64,000 nt of DNA from JACDAN01 sp963801855 (GCA_963801855.1 CAWDGK010000001.1:259075-323074); one strand, 5' to 3'. Shown: positions 51,339 to 60,817, numbered from the stretch's first letter. Notes: generated by a model from the sequence alone, not told the origin. Numbers and translations are program-made.

Positions 51339-52328
51339 AGAGGGTGGGAGTAACCGGAGCGGCCGGGTTCATCGGCTCGCACCTCTGCGAGCGGTTGCTC
51401 GCGGAAGACGTCGAGGTCGTCGCGATCGACGATCTCTCCTACGGATCGATCGCGAACGTCGCGCCGTTCCTCGACCAGCCGGGATTCCGGTTCGAGGTGC
51501 TCGACTGCACGAACCGGCGCGAGCTCCGCACCGCGTTCGACGGCTGCGACGCGATCGCGCATCTCGCTGCGAAGAAGATCCCGCGGTTCGGCGGAGTCCT
51601 CTCGACGCTCGAGGTCAACGTGGGTGGCGTCAACGCCGCCGCTGCGGTTGCGATGGCGCTCGACGCCGACCTCGTCTTCACGTCCACCTCGGACGTCTAC
51701 GGAGACGGCACGCCGCCGTACAACGAGGACGGGGAGATCGTCCTCGGCCCGCCGACCTCCAAGCGCTGGTCGTACGCCGTCTCGAAGCTCTACGACGAGC
51801 ACCATCTGCTGGCGCTTGTCCGACGAGCGCGGGCTGCGGACGACGATCCTTCGCCTCTTCAACGCCTACGGCCCGCGCAACCACCTGAGCTGGTGGGGCG
51901 GGCCGATGGTCACCTTCGTCGAGGCGCTCCTGAACGGCGAGCAGATCGAGATCCACGGTGACGGCCAGCAGACGCGCACGTTCACCTACGTCACGGACAC
52001 GGTGGACGGCATCGTCCGTGCGCTCCGGACACCGGAGTCCCGCGGAGAGATCGTGAACATCGGGGGAGTCCAGACGATGACGATCCTCGACCTCGCCGCA
52101 CGGATACAACGCGCCATGCACATCCCGCAGCCGCTGCGGGCGAACTTCGTCGCGTACGAGACGCTGCCCGGCAAGTACCAGGACGTCCGGCACCGCGTGC
52201 CCGACACGACGAAGGCGCAGGAGCTCCTCGGATTCGAGGCCCAGATCGGAATCGAGGAGGGCCTCGAGCGCACGATCGGATGGCATCGCGCCCGGCGCAC
52301 CGGCGAGAGGATCGCGGCCCAGGCGTGA
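51335..52328 (+). CDS. NAD-dependent sugar epimerase/dehydratase (one frameshift)
   Basis: Extended SDR of about 330 residues. NAD site: VGVTGAAGFIGSHLCERLLA. Catalytic residues: the Ser/Thr in VFTSTSDVYGDG and the YxxxK in WSYAVSKLYDEHH. Then RLFNAYGPRNHLSWWGGPMV and the substrate end GEQIEIHGDGQQTRTFTYVT. This pattern fits UDP-glucose 4-epimerase or UDP-glucuronate decarboxylase-like enzymes. The frame shifts near 51812-51822. It supplies a nucleotide sugar and is coupled (GTGA) to the CoA-ligase gene. Confidence 0.87.
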
Positions 52329-53485
52329 ACGTCCACGAGCACCAGGCGAAGGAGCTTCTCGGCTCCTTCGGCGTCCCGGTTCCTCCCGGAGCCGTCGCGT
52401 ACGCGCCGCACCAGGCCGTCGCGGGGGCATCCGAGCTCGGCGGCGAGCGCTGGGTCGTCAAGGCGCAGATCCACGCGGGCGGCCGCGGGAAGGCCGGCGG
52501 CGTGCGTGTCGCCGAGTCGATCGAGGAGGTCGGGGCGATTGCGGCCGAGCTGCTCGGCGCCAACCTCGTCACGGCTCAGACCGGCCCCGATGGGGCGGTC
52601 GTCGGCCGCGTGCTCGTCGAGCCCGCGGCGGACATCGAGCGTGAGCTCTACCTCGGGCTCGTCGTCGACCGGGCAGCCCAGCGCGTCGCGCTGATCGCTT
52701 CGACCGCGGGCGGCGTCGAGGTCGAAGAGGCCGAATCCGGCCTCGTCCGCGAGACGATCGATCCGGCCCTCGGTCTCCAGGATTTCCAGTGCCGCAAGGT
52801 CGCCGTCGCCCTGGGCCTCGGCGGAGAGCTACTGCGCCCGGCCGTCAAGCTCATGCGCTCGCTCTACCGGTGCTTCGTCGAGACGGACGCGCTCCAGGCG
52901 GAGATCAATCCCCTGGCCGTCACAGCCGACGGAAAGCTCGTCGCGCTCGACGCGAAGCTGTCGTTCGACGACAACGCGATCGGCCGTCGTCCCGAGATCG
53001 CGGCGCTCCGGGATCTCGACGAGGAGGATCCGAAGGAGATCGACGCGTCGGAGCACGGCCTGAACTACATCGCGCTCGACGGCGAGGTGGGCTGCATCGT
53101 CAACGGCGCCGGCCTCGCGATGGCGACGATGGACGCGATCACGCTCCACGGCGCCCGGCCCGCGAACTTCCTGGACGTCGGCGGCGGCGCGACGCCGGAG
53201 AAGGTCTCCAACGCCTTCCGGATCGTGCTCACCGACCCGAACGTGAAGACGATCCTGGTCAACATCTTTGCCGGCATCAACCGCTGCGACTGGATCGCCG
53301 AAGGCATCGTCTCCGCAAGCCGGGAGCTCGAGATCGACGTGCCGATCGTCGCTCGCCTGGCGGGGACGAACGTCGAGGAGGGGCGCAGGATCCTCGCCGA
53401 ATCGGGCCTGGCGCTGACCTCCGCCGAGAATCTCGACGAGGCGGCTGAAGCCGCCGTCTCATCTTTGAACGGGAGCCGGACATGA
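52325..53485 (+). CDS. mtkA: Malate/succinate-CoA ligase beta subunit (MtkA-like)
   Basis: A second ATP-grasp CoA-ligase beta subunit, 386 residues. It is clearly distinct from the sucC at 18696. It opens NVHEHQAKELLGSFGVPVPP and has VKAQIHAGGRGKAGGVRVAE, LQAEINPLAVTADGKLVALD, CIVNGAGLAMATMDAI, ANFLDVGGGATPEKVSNAFR and VNIFAGINRCDWIAEGI. From memory of the family, these blocks resemble malate thiokinase MtkA of the serine cycle more than SucC (which has NIFGGITRC). Substrate is therefore malate or succinate. It is translationally coupled to a sugar epimerase. Confidence 0.8.
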   Translation: MNVHEHQAKELLGSFGVPVPPGAVAYAPHQAVAGASELGGERWVVKAQIHAGGRGKAGGVRVAESIEEVGAIAAELLGANLVTAQTGPDGAVVGRVLVEPAADIERELYLGLVVDRAAQRVALIASTAGGVEVEEAESGLVRETIDPALGLQDFQCRKVAVALGLGGELLRPAVKLMRSLYRCFVETDALQAEINPLAVTADGKLVALDAKLSFDDNAIGRRPEIAALRDLDEEDPKEIDASEHGLNYIALDGEVGCIVNGAGLAMATMDAITLHGARPANFLDVGGGATPEKVSNAFRIVLTDPNVKTILVNIFAGINRCDWIAEGIVSASRELEIDVPIVARLAGTNVEEGRRILAESGLALTSAENLDEAAEAAVSSLNGSRT

Positions 53486-54384
53486 GCGTCTTCGTGGGCC
53501 GGGAGTCGCGTGTGGTCATCCAGGGCCTGACGGGCCAGCACGCGTCCTTCCACGCCGAAGAGGCGATTGCCGGCGGCACGAACATCGTTGCGGGCGTCAC
53601 GCCTGGCAAGGGCGGGACGACCCACCTCGGCTTGCCCGTCTTCGACACGGTGGCCGATGCCGTGACGAAGACGGGCGCCAATGTCTCCGGCGTCTTCGTC
53701 CCGCCTCCGTTCGCGGCGGACGCCGCCCTCGAGGCGATCGACGCGGGCGTCGACGTCGTCGTCGTCATCGCTGACGGCGTGCCGGTTCAGGACATGGTCA
53801 ACGTGAAGCGTTACCTCGTCGGCCGCGAGACGCTGCTCGTAGGCCCCAACAGCCCGGGAATCATCACGCCGGGCGTGTGCAAGGTCGGGATCATGCCGAG
53901 CCATATCTATTCGCCGGGTCGCGTCGGAGTCGTCTCCCGCTCCGGAACCCTGAACTACGAGGCCGTGCAGCAGATGACGGTGCTCGGGCTCGGCCAATCG
54001 ACGTGCGTCGGCATCGGCGGCGACCCGATCAACGGCGTCGACTTCGTGACCTGCCTGCGCGCATTCGAGGCGGACGAGGACACCGACGTCGTCGTGATGA
54101 TCGGTGAGATCGGGGGGCCGCAGGAGGTCGACGCGGCCCGCTGGGCTGCAGAGCACATGACGAAGCCCGTCATCGCCTTCGTGGCCGGCTCCTCCGCGCC
54201 CGTAGGGCGGCGCATGGGCCACGCTGGAGCGATCATCGCGGGCGAGTCCGATACCGCCACGGCCAAGATGGACACGATCGAGGCGCTCGGCCTCGCGGTC
54301 GTGCGCAACCCGGCCCAGATCGGCCAGACCGTCGGCCGCTTCGTCGGCGCGGGCTCCGCGCTGACCAGAGTCGCAGCGAGCTAG
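53482..54384 (+). CDS. mtkB: Malate/succinate-CoA ligase alpha subunit (MtkB-like)
   Basis: CoA-binding partner of the preceding gene, 300 residues: VVIQGLTGQHASFHAEEAIA, GVTPGKGGTTHLGLPVFDTV, VNVKRYLVGRETLLVGPNSP, IMPSHIYSPGRVGVVSRSGT, GIGGDPINGVDF, and the phospho-His loop GRRMGHAGAIIAGES. The KRYL insertion and GIMPxHIYxPG block are those I associate with MtkB. ATG overlaps the previous stop (ATGA). Last gene of the operon; its stop shares CTAG with the convergent flippase. Confidence 0.8.
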   Translation: MSVFVGRESRVVIQGLTGQHASFHAEEAIAGGTNIVAGVTPGKGGTTHLGLPVFDTVADAVTKTGANVSGVFVPPPFAADAALEAIDAGVDVVVVIADGVPVQDMVNVKRYLVGRETLLVGPNSPGIITPGVCKVGIMPSHIYSPGRVGVVSRSGTLNYEAVQQMTVLGLGQSTCVGIGGDPINGVDFVTCLRAFEADEDTDVVVMIGEIGGPQEVDAARWAAEHMTKPVIAFVAGSSAPVGRRMGHAGAIIAGESDTATAKMDTIEALGLAVVRNPAQIGQTVGRFVGAGSALTRVAAS

Positions 54385-55841
54385 GCGGCCACGGGCGCGG
54401 GGGTGGCGCGTCGGCGCCGGACTCCGCGGATGTCGGCCCGCAGCTCCGGAGCCCTCCAGGCTGCGAGGCCGAGGTACGTCGCGATTCCGAGCAGCGCCAG
54501 GAGGGCGAGCCGGACGCCGGCGGGAAGCTCCGGTGAGACGACCCAGAGCTTGGCGGCGATGACAACGGCGGCCATCCCCACCGTCGCCTGCGCAACGCCT
54601 GCGAGCGACCGGGCGAAGTCGATCAGCCGGAGGTCGAGCGCCCGGGCCGTGAGCCACGTGTAGTAGGGCTCGACGAGCGTGCTCGAGATCGCGTAGCCGG
54701 CAGCGACTCCGACGATGCCCCAGTTCAGGCCGGCGGCGAAGGCGACGACGCTCGCGAAGAGCACGACGATCGAGTAACGGAGCAGCGTTCCGGTCATGTC
54801 GCGAGCCTGGAGCACGCTCGAGTTCAGCCGCTGGAGCGACTGGAGCAGCCCGACCCACGCGAGGATCTGGATCACGGGGATCGCGTCTTCCCAGCGCTCG
54901 CCGAACAGCGTCAGGACGAACTCCGGCGCCACGATCATCAGGCCGACCATGGCGGGAATCGAGATCGCCCCGATCATCCGGTTCGCCCGTAGCCACATCG
55001 CAGCCATTCGAGGTCTGTCGTCCTGGATCCGTGACATGGCCGGGAAGAGCACCTCGACGATCGGCTGCGCGATCCGGCGAGAGCGGCATCAGCATGACGT
55101 TGTACGCGACCGCATAGGCGCCGAGCGACGCTGCGCCGAGAAAGCGCCCGATGAGCAAGTTGTCGAGATTGCGGTTCGCATAGAAGAGAACACGGGTGCC
55201 GAAGACGTTGCCGCTGAACCCGGCGAGCGAGCGGAAGCTCGCGAGCGAGTAGGTGAAGCGGGGCCGCCACGGGGAGAACGCCCACAGGAGGGTCGTCGAG
55301 ACGGCTGCGATCGCCAGCTGCTGCGCGATGATCGCCCACGCCCCTCCGCCCGAGACGGCCACGGCGATGCCCGCGGCTCCGCCGGCCACGGTTCCGGCCA
55401 TCATCCGCAGCTCGAGGCTGCGGAAGCGCATCTCGCGGTTCAGGAGGGCGCTCTGCGTCGTCCCGAGCGCCGTGATCAGGAAGCTGACCGAGAGGGCGGC
55501 GAAGCAGCGGCTGGACCTCGGGCTCGCCGTAGAAGGCGGCGACCGGCCATGAGGCCGCGATTCCGAGGAGCATGAAGACGACGCCCGCCGCGGCGCTCGT
55601 CCAGAAGACGGTCGACCGGTCCTGCTCGCTCAGCTCGCGTCGCTGGACGAGGGCGGCGCCGAGCGCGAGGTCGGCAGAAGATGAGCACGAGGCTCGAGAA
55701 CACGAGCACCATCGCCGCGACCCCGTACTCGGCAGGCGTGAGCAGCCGGGCGAGGATGACGACGACGACGATCCGCGACAGCTGGCGGAAGACCTGCGAG
55801 ACGACCTTCCAGGCCAGACCGCTCGCGATCTTGGCTCTCAT
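54381..55841 (-). CDS. Second polysaccharide flippase, Wzx/RfbX-like (three frameshifts)
   Basis: Membrane protein of about 485 residues with roughly 14 helices. N-terminus: ASGLAWKVVSQVFRQLSRIV and LARLLTPAEYGVAAMVLVFS, the standard start of lipid-linked polysaccharide exporters. Later parts: GRFLGAASLGAYAVAYNVML, MLFPAMSRIQDDRPRMAAMW, TLFGERWEDAIPVIQILAWV. Frames break near 55678, 55505 and 55078. All segments are present, so a working gene is likely. It is closer to the RfbX/colanic-acid (WzxC) type than the flippase at 45875. Confidence 0.85.
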
Positions 55842-55867
55842 CGAATCGACCCCGCCCGACACGGCAG

Positions 55868-57039
55868 CTAGAGGGGTTCTGGGCGCCGAGCGATTCCCGC
55901 CGCCGCCGACCTCGACGTGACGGCCTCGTCAAAGGCGCCTACCGCCGGGCCGACCTCGAGTAGTGCCTCGACGGCGTCTGCGGCGCGACCGCCGGCCTCT
56001 CCGTCCCAGAGCGGCGGCGTGCCGCGGCGCATGGGCGAGCTCGAGGTACTCCGGGATCGCTGCGAGCCGCTCGGGGTCGAGCCCGAGGACGATGTTCGTC
56101 CCGTGGCTCACGGTGACCGGCCGCTCGGTGTTGTTGCGGAGCGTGAAGCAGCGGACGCCGAGCGCGGTCGTCTCTTCCTGAACGCCGCCAGAATCGGTGA
56201 CGACGGCCATCGCGGCCGACTCGAGCGAGAGAAAGCGGCCGTAGGGCTGCGGGTCGATCAGCTGGATCCGGTCGGCCACGTCGAGCCCGAGAGTCTCGAT
56301 CCGCGCTCTCGTCCGAGGATGCACGGGGAAGACGACCGGCACCGCCTCGGCGACGAGGGCGAGCGACGCGATCACGCGCGCGAGGAGCGCTCCGTCGTCG
56401 ACGAGTGCAGGCCGGTGGAGCGTGACGAGGACGTAGTCGCCCGCTCGAGACGCCGTACTCGTTCCAGACCTCGAGCTCGCGTGCGGCGTCGATGTTCTGG
56501 AACAGCGTGTCGATCATCGTGTTCCCGACGAACGCGACGCGATCCTCGGGGATTCCCTCGGCGGCGAGGTTCTCGTGCGCCTCTTCCGAGTGCGTCAGCA
56601 GGAGCGAGGAGACGTGGTCGGTCAGGCGCCGGTTGTGCTCCTCCGGCATGCCCCAGTCGAAGCTGCGCAGCCCTGCCTCGAGGTGGCACACGGGAATCTG
56701 GAGCTTGACGGCCGCGAGCGCCGCCGCGAGCGTCGAGTTGACGTCGCCTGGAGCGACGACGAGGTCGGGCTCGAGATCGAGGAACGTCTTCTCGAGGCCG
56801 TCGAGAGCCCGGGCCGTCTGCGCGCCGTGCGTCCCCGACCTGACCTCGAGCTTGACGTGAGGATCCGGCAAGGGGAGCTCGGCGAAGAAGACGTCGCTGA
56901 CGGAGGGGTCGTAATGCTGGCCGGTGTGGACGAGTCGCTGCTCCACGTTCCCCCGGCGCTCGAGCTCTGCGTAGAGCGGCGCGACCTTCATGTAGTTCGG
57001 GCGGGCGCCGACGACGTGGACGACGAGCTTGTGGCTCAC
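55868..57039 (-). CDS. wecB: UDP-N-acetylglucosamine 2-epimerase (non-hydrolysing; two frameshifts)
   Basis: Interconverts UDP-GlcNAc and UDP-ManNAc for surface glycans. GTG start with VVHVVGARPNYMKVAPLYAE, VHTGQHYDPSVSDVFFAELP, VVAPGDVNSTLAAALAAVKL, VCHLEAGLRSFDWGMPEEHN and, after a shift near 56449, VVFPVHPRTRARIETLGL, VVTDSGGVQEETTALGVRCF and RNNTERPVTVSHGTNIVLG. A second break is near 56025. These are the GT-B epimerase motifs with catalytic Asp/Glu and His regions. GTGA overlap with the upstream glycosyltransferase. Confidence 0.92.
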
Positions 57040-58187
57040 CGGTGCCGCCCCCCGAGGGCGCGCAGCATGATCGCGGACGTGCGGTCGCCGATCTCCGGCC
57101 AGGCGAGCCGCTGCGCGCGCCGCAGAGCGTTCCCACCTCGCCGTGCAGCTTCCTCGCTGTCCGCCGCAGCGGTCTCGAGAGCGATTCGCAGCGAGTCCCG
57201 GTCGCCGGGGGTGAAGAGCCACCCCGACTCGGTCCCGTGCATCAGCGCGTCGTAGGAAGGCGTTCGCGCGGCCACGACGGGGAGGCCGAGGGACAGCGCG
57301 AGGATCAGCGAGCCCGAGGTTCCGCCGTCGCCACGGGGAAGGACGACGGCGTCGCAGGCTCCGAAGAGCTCGGCGACGTTCGGCTCCGGCACGAACCCGA
57401 GCCGAGCCCTGACGCGGGTGTCCTTCTCGGCTCCGCCGGCGACACGCGCGAGACGTGCGGACTTCGCGCCGCCGGCGAGCACGAGCGTCGCGCCGGGAAG
57501 CGCAGCGTCGCCGAACGCTGCCAGCAGGAGCTCGACGCTCTTGTACGCGCGGAGGTCGCCGAAGCAGAGAAAGGCGAACGAGTCCTTGGCGATGCCGAGC
57601 TCCGCGCGAACCGCCTCGCGGGGCCGGCCCGGCGGGTAGACGCCGATGTACGAGCCGTGCGGGACGATCTCGACCGCGGCGGCCCGGCGTCCGAGCGTCT
57701 TCCGAGCCCGCTCCGCCGTCACCGAGTCGTGGGCGAGCAGGACGTCGCTCGCTCGCGCCAGGATCGTGCTCCCGAGCCGATCCAGGAGCCGGTTCGACGA
57801 CTCGTGTGGGCGGACCTGGTGGATCGTCCACGCGACGCGGTATCCGAGTGCCTTGGCGGCGGAGAGGCGCAGGGCGAAGAGGGCCAGCAACGGCCACGAC
57901 CGAAGCGCCTCGAGCTTGCCGGAGCCGTAGCGGTAGTAGGCCTCGGGCCAGTGGAAGTGGAGCAGGCCGACGGTGTGGCGGTGACGCCAGAGCCACGAGA
58001 GCCGGAGGCGCGGCTTCGGCTGCAGCTCGAGGCCTGCGCGGGCCAGCTCGGCATAGAGGAGCCGCTGGTAGGGATTGGTCTCGAGCACCGGCGGCAGGCT
58101 CGCGATTCGCATGCGCCGGGACGACGAAACCGCCGAGGAGGCGGTCGCGTGGTCGAGCCGTTCGCGGGCAGGCGCAGCTGTGGACAT
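57036..58187 (-). CDS. Family 4 (group 1) glycosyltransferase
   Basis: A 383-residue GT-B enzyme. N-domain: RIASLPPVLETNPYQRLLYA, LLHFHWPEAYYRYGSG and HQVRPHESSNRLLDRLGSTI. C-domain: the FGDLRAYKSVELLLAAF segment and the E-x7-E-like nucleotide site ACDAVVLPRGDGGTSGSLIL, followed by GLPVVAARTPSYDALMHGTE. It would add a sugar to a lipid-linked chain. The start may be ATG 58187 or the internal ATG 58112 (MRIASLPP), which is the more usual beginning. Confidence 0.85.
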   Translation of the reverse strand: MSTAAPARERLDHATASSAVSSSRRMRIASLPPVLETNPYQRLLYAELARAGLELQPKPRLRLSWLWRHRHTVGLLHFHWPEAYYRYGSGKLEALRSWPLLALFALRLSAAKALGYRVAWTIHQVRPHESSNRLLDRLGSTILARASDVLLAHDSVTAERARKTLGRRAAAVEIVPHGSYIGVYPPGRPREAVRAELGIAKDSFAFLCFGDLRAYKSVELLLAAFGDAALPGATLVLAGGAKSARLARVAGGAEKDTRVRARLGFVPEPNVAELFGACDAVVLPRGDGGTSGSLILALSLGLPVVAARTPSYDALMHGTESGWLFTPGDRDSLRIALETAAADSEEAARRGGNALRRAQRLAWPEIGDRTSAIMLRALGGRHR

Positions 58188-58247
58188 CCCGCATCTGAGG
58201 CTAGTGCGGGCGCCTTTCGGTGCCTATGGACGGAGTGCCAGATGTCG

Positions 58248-58315
58248 CTAGCCGGACGGCTAGGTTGGACCGGCCAAACGCTGGCCCAACGTCCCGTAGG
58301 CGCCTCACAGGCGCC
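58248..58315. promoter_or_regulatory. Three consecutive hairpins/dyads upstream of the small LuxR-type gene
   Basis: CTAGCC-GGAC-GGCTAG (58248-58263), GTTGGACCGGCCA-AACGC-TGGCCCAAC (58264-58290, with a three-base bulge), and GGCGCCT-CAC-AGGCGCC (58299-58315) follow each other within 68 bases, in the 145-base gap between divergent genes. They could be operator dyads for a LuxR-type protein or a structured leader. The last dyad ends 18 bases before the GTG. Confidence 0.5.
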
Positions 58316-58332
58316 CCCGTACGATCGAAGGC

Positions 58333-58591
58333 GTGCTCGAACCCTCCTACTCGGTCTCGCCCGATCCGCGCAGCCTGCTCTCGCCTCGAGAGCTCGAGGT
58401 GCTCGAGATGGCGTCGCTCGGCCTTACGAACAGCCAGATCGGCGGCCGGCTGCACGTCAGCGTGCACGCCGTGAAGTTCCACCTCGCAGGCGATCTACCG
58501 GAAGCTCGGGGTCGCGAACCGGACGGAGGCCGCAGTGCTCTACCTGCGTTCGTCGAGCACGCTGCGTCCTGCCGGAGACCTGACGGCCTAA
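58333..58591 (+). CDS. Single-domain LuxR-type DNA-binding protein (one frameshift)
   Basis: Only a GerE/LuxR helix-turn-helix, with no receiver: LLSPRELEVLEMASLGLTNS, LHVSVHAVKFHLA, then after one extra base near 58488, IYRKLGVANRTEAAVLYLRS. About 85 residues. It closely resembles the DNA-binding end of the regulator at 44696-45390 (the IYRKL-VANRTEA stretch is nearly identical), so both may bind similar sites at either end of the glycan region. GTG start at 58333; the Wzz-like gene begins three bases after its stop. Confidence 0.8.
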
Positions 58592-58593
58592 CC

Positions 58594-59331
58594 GTGGATC
58601 TCGCGCTTTTCTTCCGCGTCCTCTGGCGGTTCAAGGCGATGGTGCTCCTCGGTCTCTCGCTCGCCTTCGCCCTGGCCTTCCTCTCGTACGTCAAGGTCGA
58701 CTTCGCGAGCGGCAAGATGACCTACCGGGAGAACGAGCAGTGGGAGAGCCTCTCGACGCTCTTCGTCACGGATCCCAAGTTCTCGCTCACCTCGGTCGAT
58801 GCGAGCGCCGAGCACGCCGACGCTGCCGCGGCCGCCTCGCAGCGCATGCTCGCGCTGACCGCGCTCTACATGCAGCTCGCCACCTCCGATCCGGTGCTCC
58901 GGCTCATGGCCCGCCGCGCTCCGATCGACGGCGTCGTCCAGACCTTCCCGATCACCTCGACCGGCGACGGTCGCGGGGATCCGCTGCCGATGCTCACCTT
59001 CTCCGCCATCTCTGCGACGCCGCAACGCGCTCACGGCCTGGCGCGGCGCCACATCAACGGGTTCCTCGAGTACCTACGCCGGGATCAGATCCGGCGAGGC
59101 GTGCAGGCGGGGGACCGGGTCAAGGTGGAGGTCGTGCGTCAGCCGCAGGCGCCCACGCTCCTCGTGCCGCGAAAGAAGACCCGCCCGATCATCGTCTTCC
59201 TCACCGTCGCGATCGCCGCGTTCGGACTGGCGTTCATCATGGAGAACATGCGGCCGCGAGTTCGCGCGATCTCCGGCGACGCACGGCCACGGCCGGCCGT
59301 GCCGGCCAAGCGCGCGCGCCGGTCGGCGTAG
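58594..59331 (+). CDS. Wzz-like chain-length determinant / polysaccharide co-polymerase
   Basis: A 245-residue protein with the two-helix layout of Wzz/PCP proteins: an N-terminal membrane segment (AMVLLGLSLAFALAFLSYV), a long extracytoplasmic part (about 40-200), and a C-terminal membrane segment (PIIVFLTVAIAAFGLAFIM) preceded by the Pro-rich APTLLVPRKK. No kinase domain is attached. It should set the length of the polymer made by the next gene. GTG start 58594. Confidence 0.8.
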   Translation: MDLALFFRVLWRFKAMVLLGLSLAFALAFLSYVKVDFASGKMTYRENEQWESLSTLFVTDPKFSLTSVDASAEHADAAAAASQRMLALTALYMQLATSDPVLRLMARRAPIDGVVQTFPITSTGDGRGDPLPMLTFSAISATPQRAHGLARRHINGFLEYLRRDQIRRGVQAGDRVKVEVVRQPQAPTLLVPRKKTRPIIVFLTVAIAAFGLAFIMENMRPRVRAISGDARPRPAVPAKRARRSA

Positions 59332-59337
59332 GCCACC

Positions 59338-60804
59338 ATGCGAGCGCTGCTCGGGGGAGCGGATCGCGGGCCGATCGTCGCGGCCGGCTTCGTCTTCGGC
59401 GCCCTGGGCCTCCTCACCGTCACGGTCTTGATGGGCTCGGGTGCGGCGGAGGCCGCGCCGCTGATGGCCCTGGCAGTCGTGCTCGTCGTCGGCTACCGCA
59501 CGCTCCTGGCGTGGCCCGCGCTCCTTGCCGGGCTCGTGATCGTGATCCTGTTCATCCCGATCAAGCGCTACAAGCTCCCCGGGAACCTGCCCTTCGAGCT
59601 CGAGCCGTACCGCGTCTACGTGGCGATTCTCGCCGTCGTCTGGCTGGCCGCCCTGCTCGTCGATCGTCGCGTGCGCCTGCGCAGGAGCGGTCTCGAGGCG
59701 CCGCTCTTCCTGTTCGTCGCGGGCGCCCTCGGCTCTGTGATCTTCAACGACGCGCGGATCACCGAGCTGAACGTCCACACCGAGGTGACCAAGCAGCTCA
59801 CGTTCTTCGCCAGCTTCCTCCTCGTCTTCTACCTGATCGTCAGCGTCGTGAAGACCATGGATCAGGTGAACCTCATCGTGAGGATGCTGGTGGGCGGCGC
59901 GGCGATCGTGGCCGCGTCGTCGATCGTCGAGTCCTGGACGAGCTTCAACGTCTTCGACCATCTCGACGGGGTCGTTCCGATGCTCCAGCACGTGGATGCC
60001 CCGGAGACGACCGAGCGCGGTGGGAAGGTGCGCGTCATGGGGTCTGCGCAAGGCTCCATCGCACTCGGCGCAGCGCTCGCCATGATGCTGCCTCTCGGCG
60101 CCTACCTCGGATTCAAGACGAAGCGGTGGTTCTGGTGGGCCGCCGTGGCCCTCCTCGCCCTCGGCGCTCTCGCGACGCTTTCGCGGACGAGCATCCTGAT
60201 GCTGATCGTGATCGCGATCGTCCTGCTCTGGCTCAGGCCGAAGCAGGCGAAGAGGTTCTGGCCGGCGCTGCTCCCGGCCGTCGTCGTCGTGCACCTGATG
60301 CTCCCGGGCACGATCGGCACGATCCGCTCCTCGTTCTTCCCGGAGGAAGGGCTGCTCGCCCAGCAATCGGACAATGCAGGATCGAGAGGGAGCGGGCGGG
60401 TCGCCGACCTCGGGCCGGCGCTCGACGAGTTCTCGCAGACTCCGATCTTCGGCCAGGGCTACGGCACGCGTCTCACGGGCCGCGACAAGCAGAACGCCCA
60501 CATCCTCGACGACCAGTGGCTGAAGACGCTGCTCGAGACCGGGCTCGTCGGGTTCTTCGCCTGGCTCTGGATCTTCGCGCGGTCGATCCGGCGGCTGTCG
60601 CGCGCCGCGAAGGAGGACGATTCCTCGGACGGGCTCCTGTTCGTGGCGCTTGCGGCGTCGGTCACGGCGTTCGCGCTCGGGATGATCCTGTTCGACGCCT
60701 TCGCGTTCATCCAGGTGACCTTCATCCTCTTCATCGTGCTGGCGCTCGGCTGCGTCGCCCTCAGGGCGCGGGATCGCGCACTCGAGCCTCCGCGTACCGC
60801 TTGA
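59338..60804 (+). CDS. O-antigen ligase/polymerase-family protein (Wzy/WaaL-like)
   Basis: A 488-residue protein with about 11-12 membrane helices. The large periplasmic loop holds GRVADLGPALDEFSQTPIFG, then QGYGTRL and HILDDQWLKTLLETGLVGFF, the Wzy_C-type region in which a conserved Arg and His act. ATLSRTSILMLIVIAIVLLW is a typical helix-with-SRT motif. Together with the Wzz-like protein and the flippases it completes a Wzy-dependent pathway. Polymerase versus ligase cannot be told from sequence. Confidence 0.87.
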   Translation: MRALLGGADRGPIVAAGFVFGALGLLTVTVLMGSGAAEAAPLMALAVVLVVGYRTLLAWPALLAGLVIVILFIPIKRYKLPGNLPFELEPYRVYVAILAVVWLAALLVDRRVRLRRSGLEAPLFLFVAGALGSVIFNDARITELNVHTEVTKQLTFFASFLLVFYLIVSVVKTMDQVNLIVRMLVGGAAIVAASSIVESWTSFNVFDHLDGVVPMLQHVDAPETTERGGKVRVMGSAQGSIALGAALAMMLPLGAYLGFKTKRWFWWAAVALLALGALATLSRTSILMLIVIAIVLLWLRPKQAKRFWPALLPAVVVVHLMLPGTIGTIRSSFFPEEGLLAQQSDNAGSRGSGRVADLGPALDEFSQTPIFGQGYGTRLTGRDKQNAHILDDQWLKTLLETGLVGFFAWLWIFARSIRRLSRAAKEDDSSDGLLFVALAASVTAFALGMILFDAFAFIQVTFILFIVLALGCVALRARDRALEPPRTA

Positions 60805-60817
60805 TCAGCTCGCGCCG

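Noticed and set aside
53065..55431. Long minus-strand open frame (788 codons) running under the MtkA/MtkB-like genes into the flippase
   Set aside because: Only its first part matches flippase segments. The rest is the antisense shadow of the CoA-ligase genes, joined through a frameshift in the flippase.
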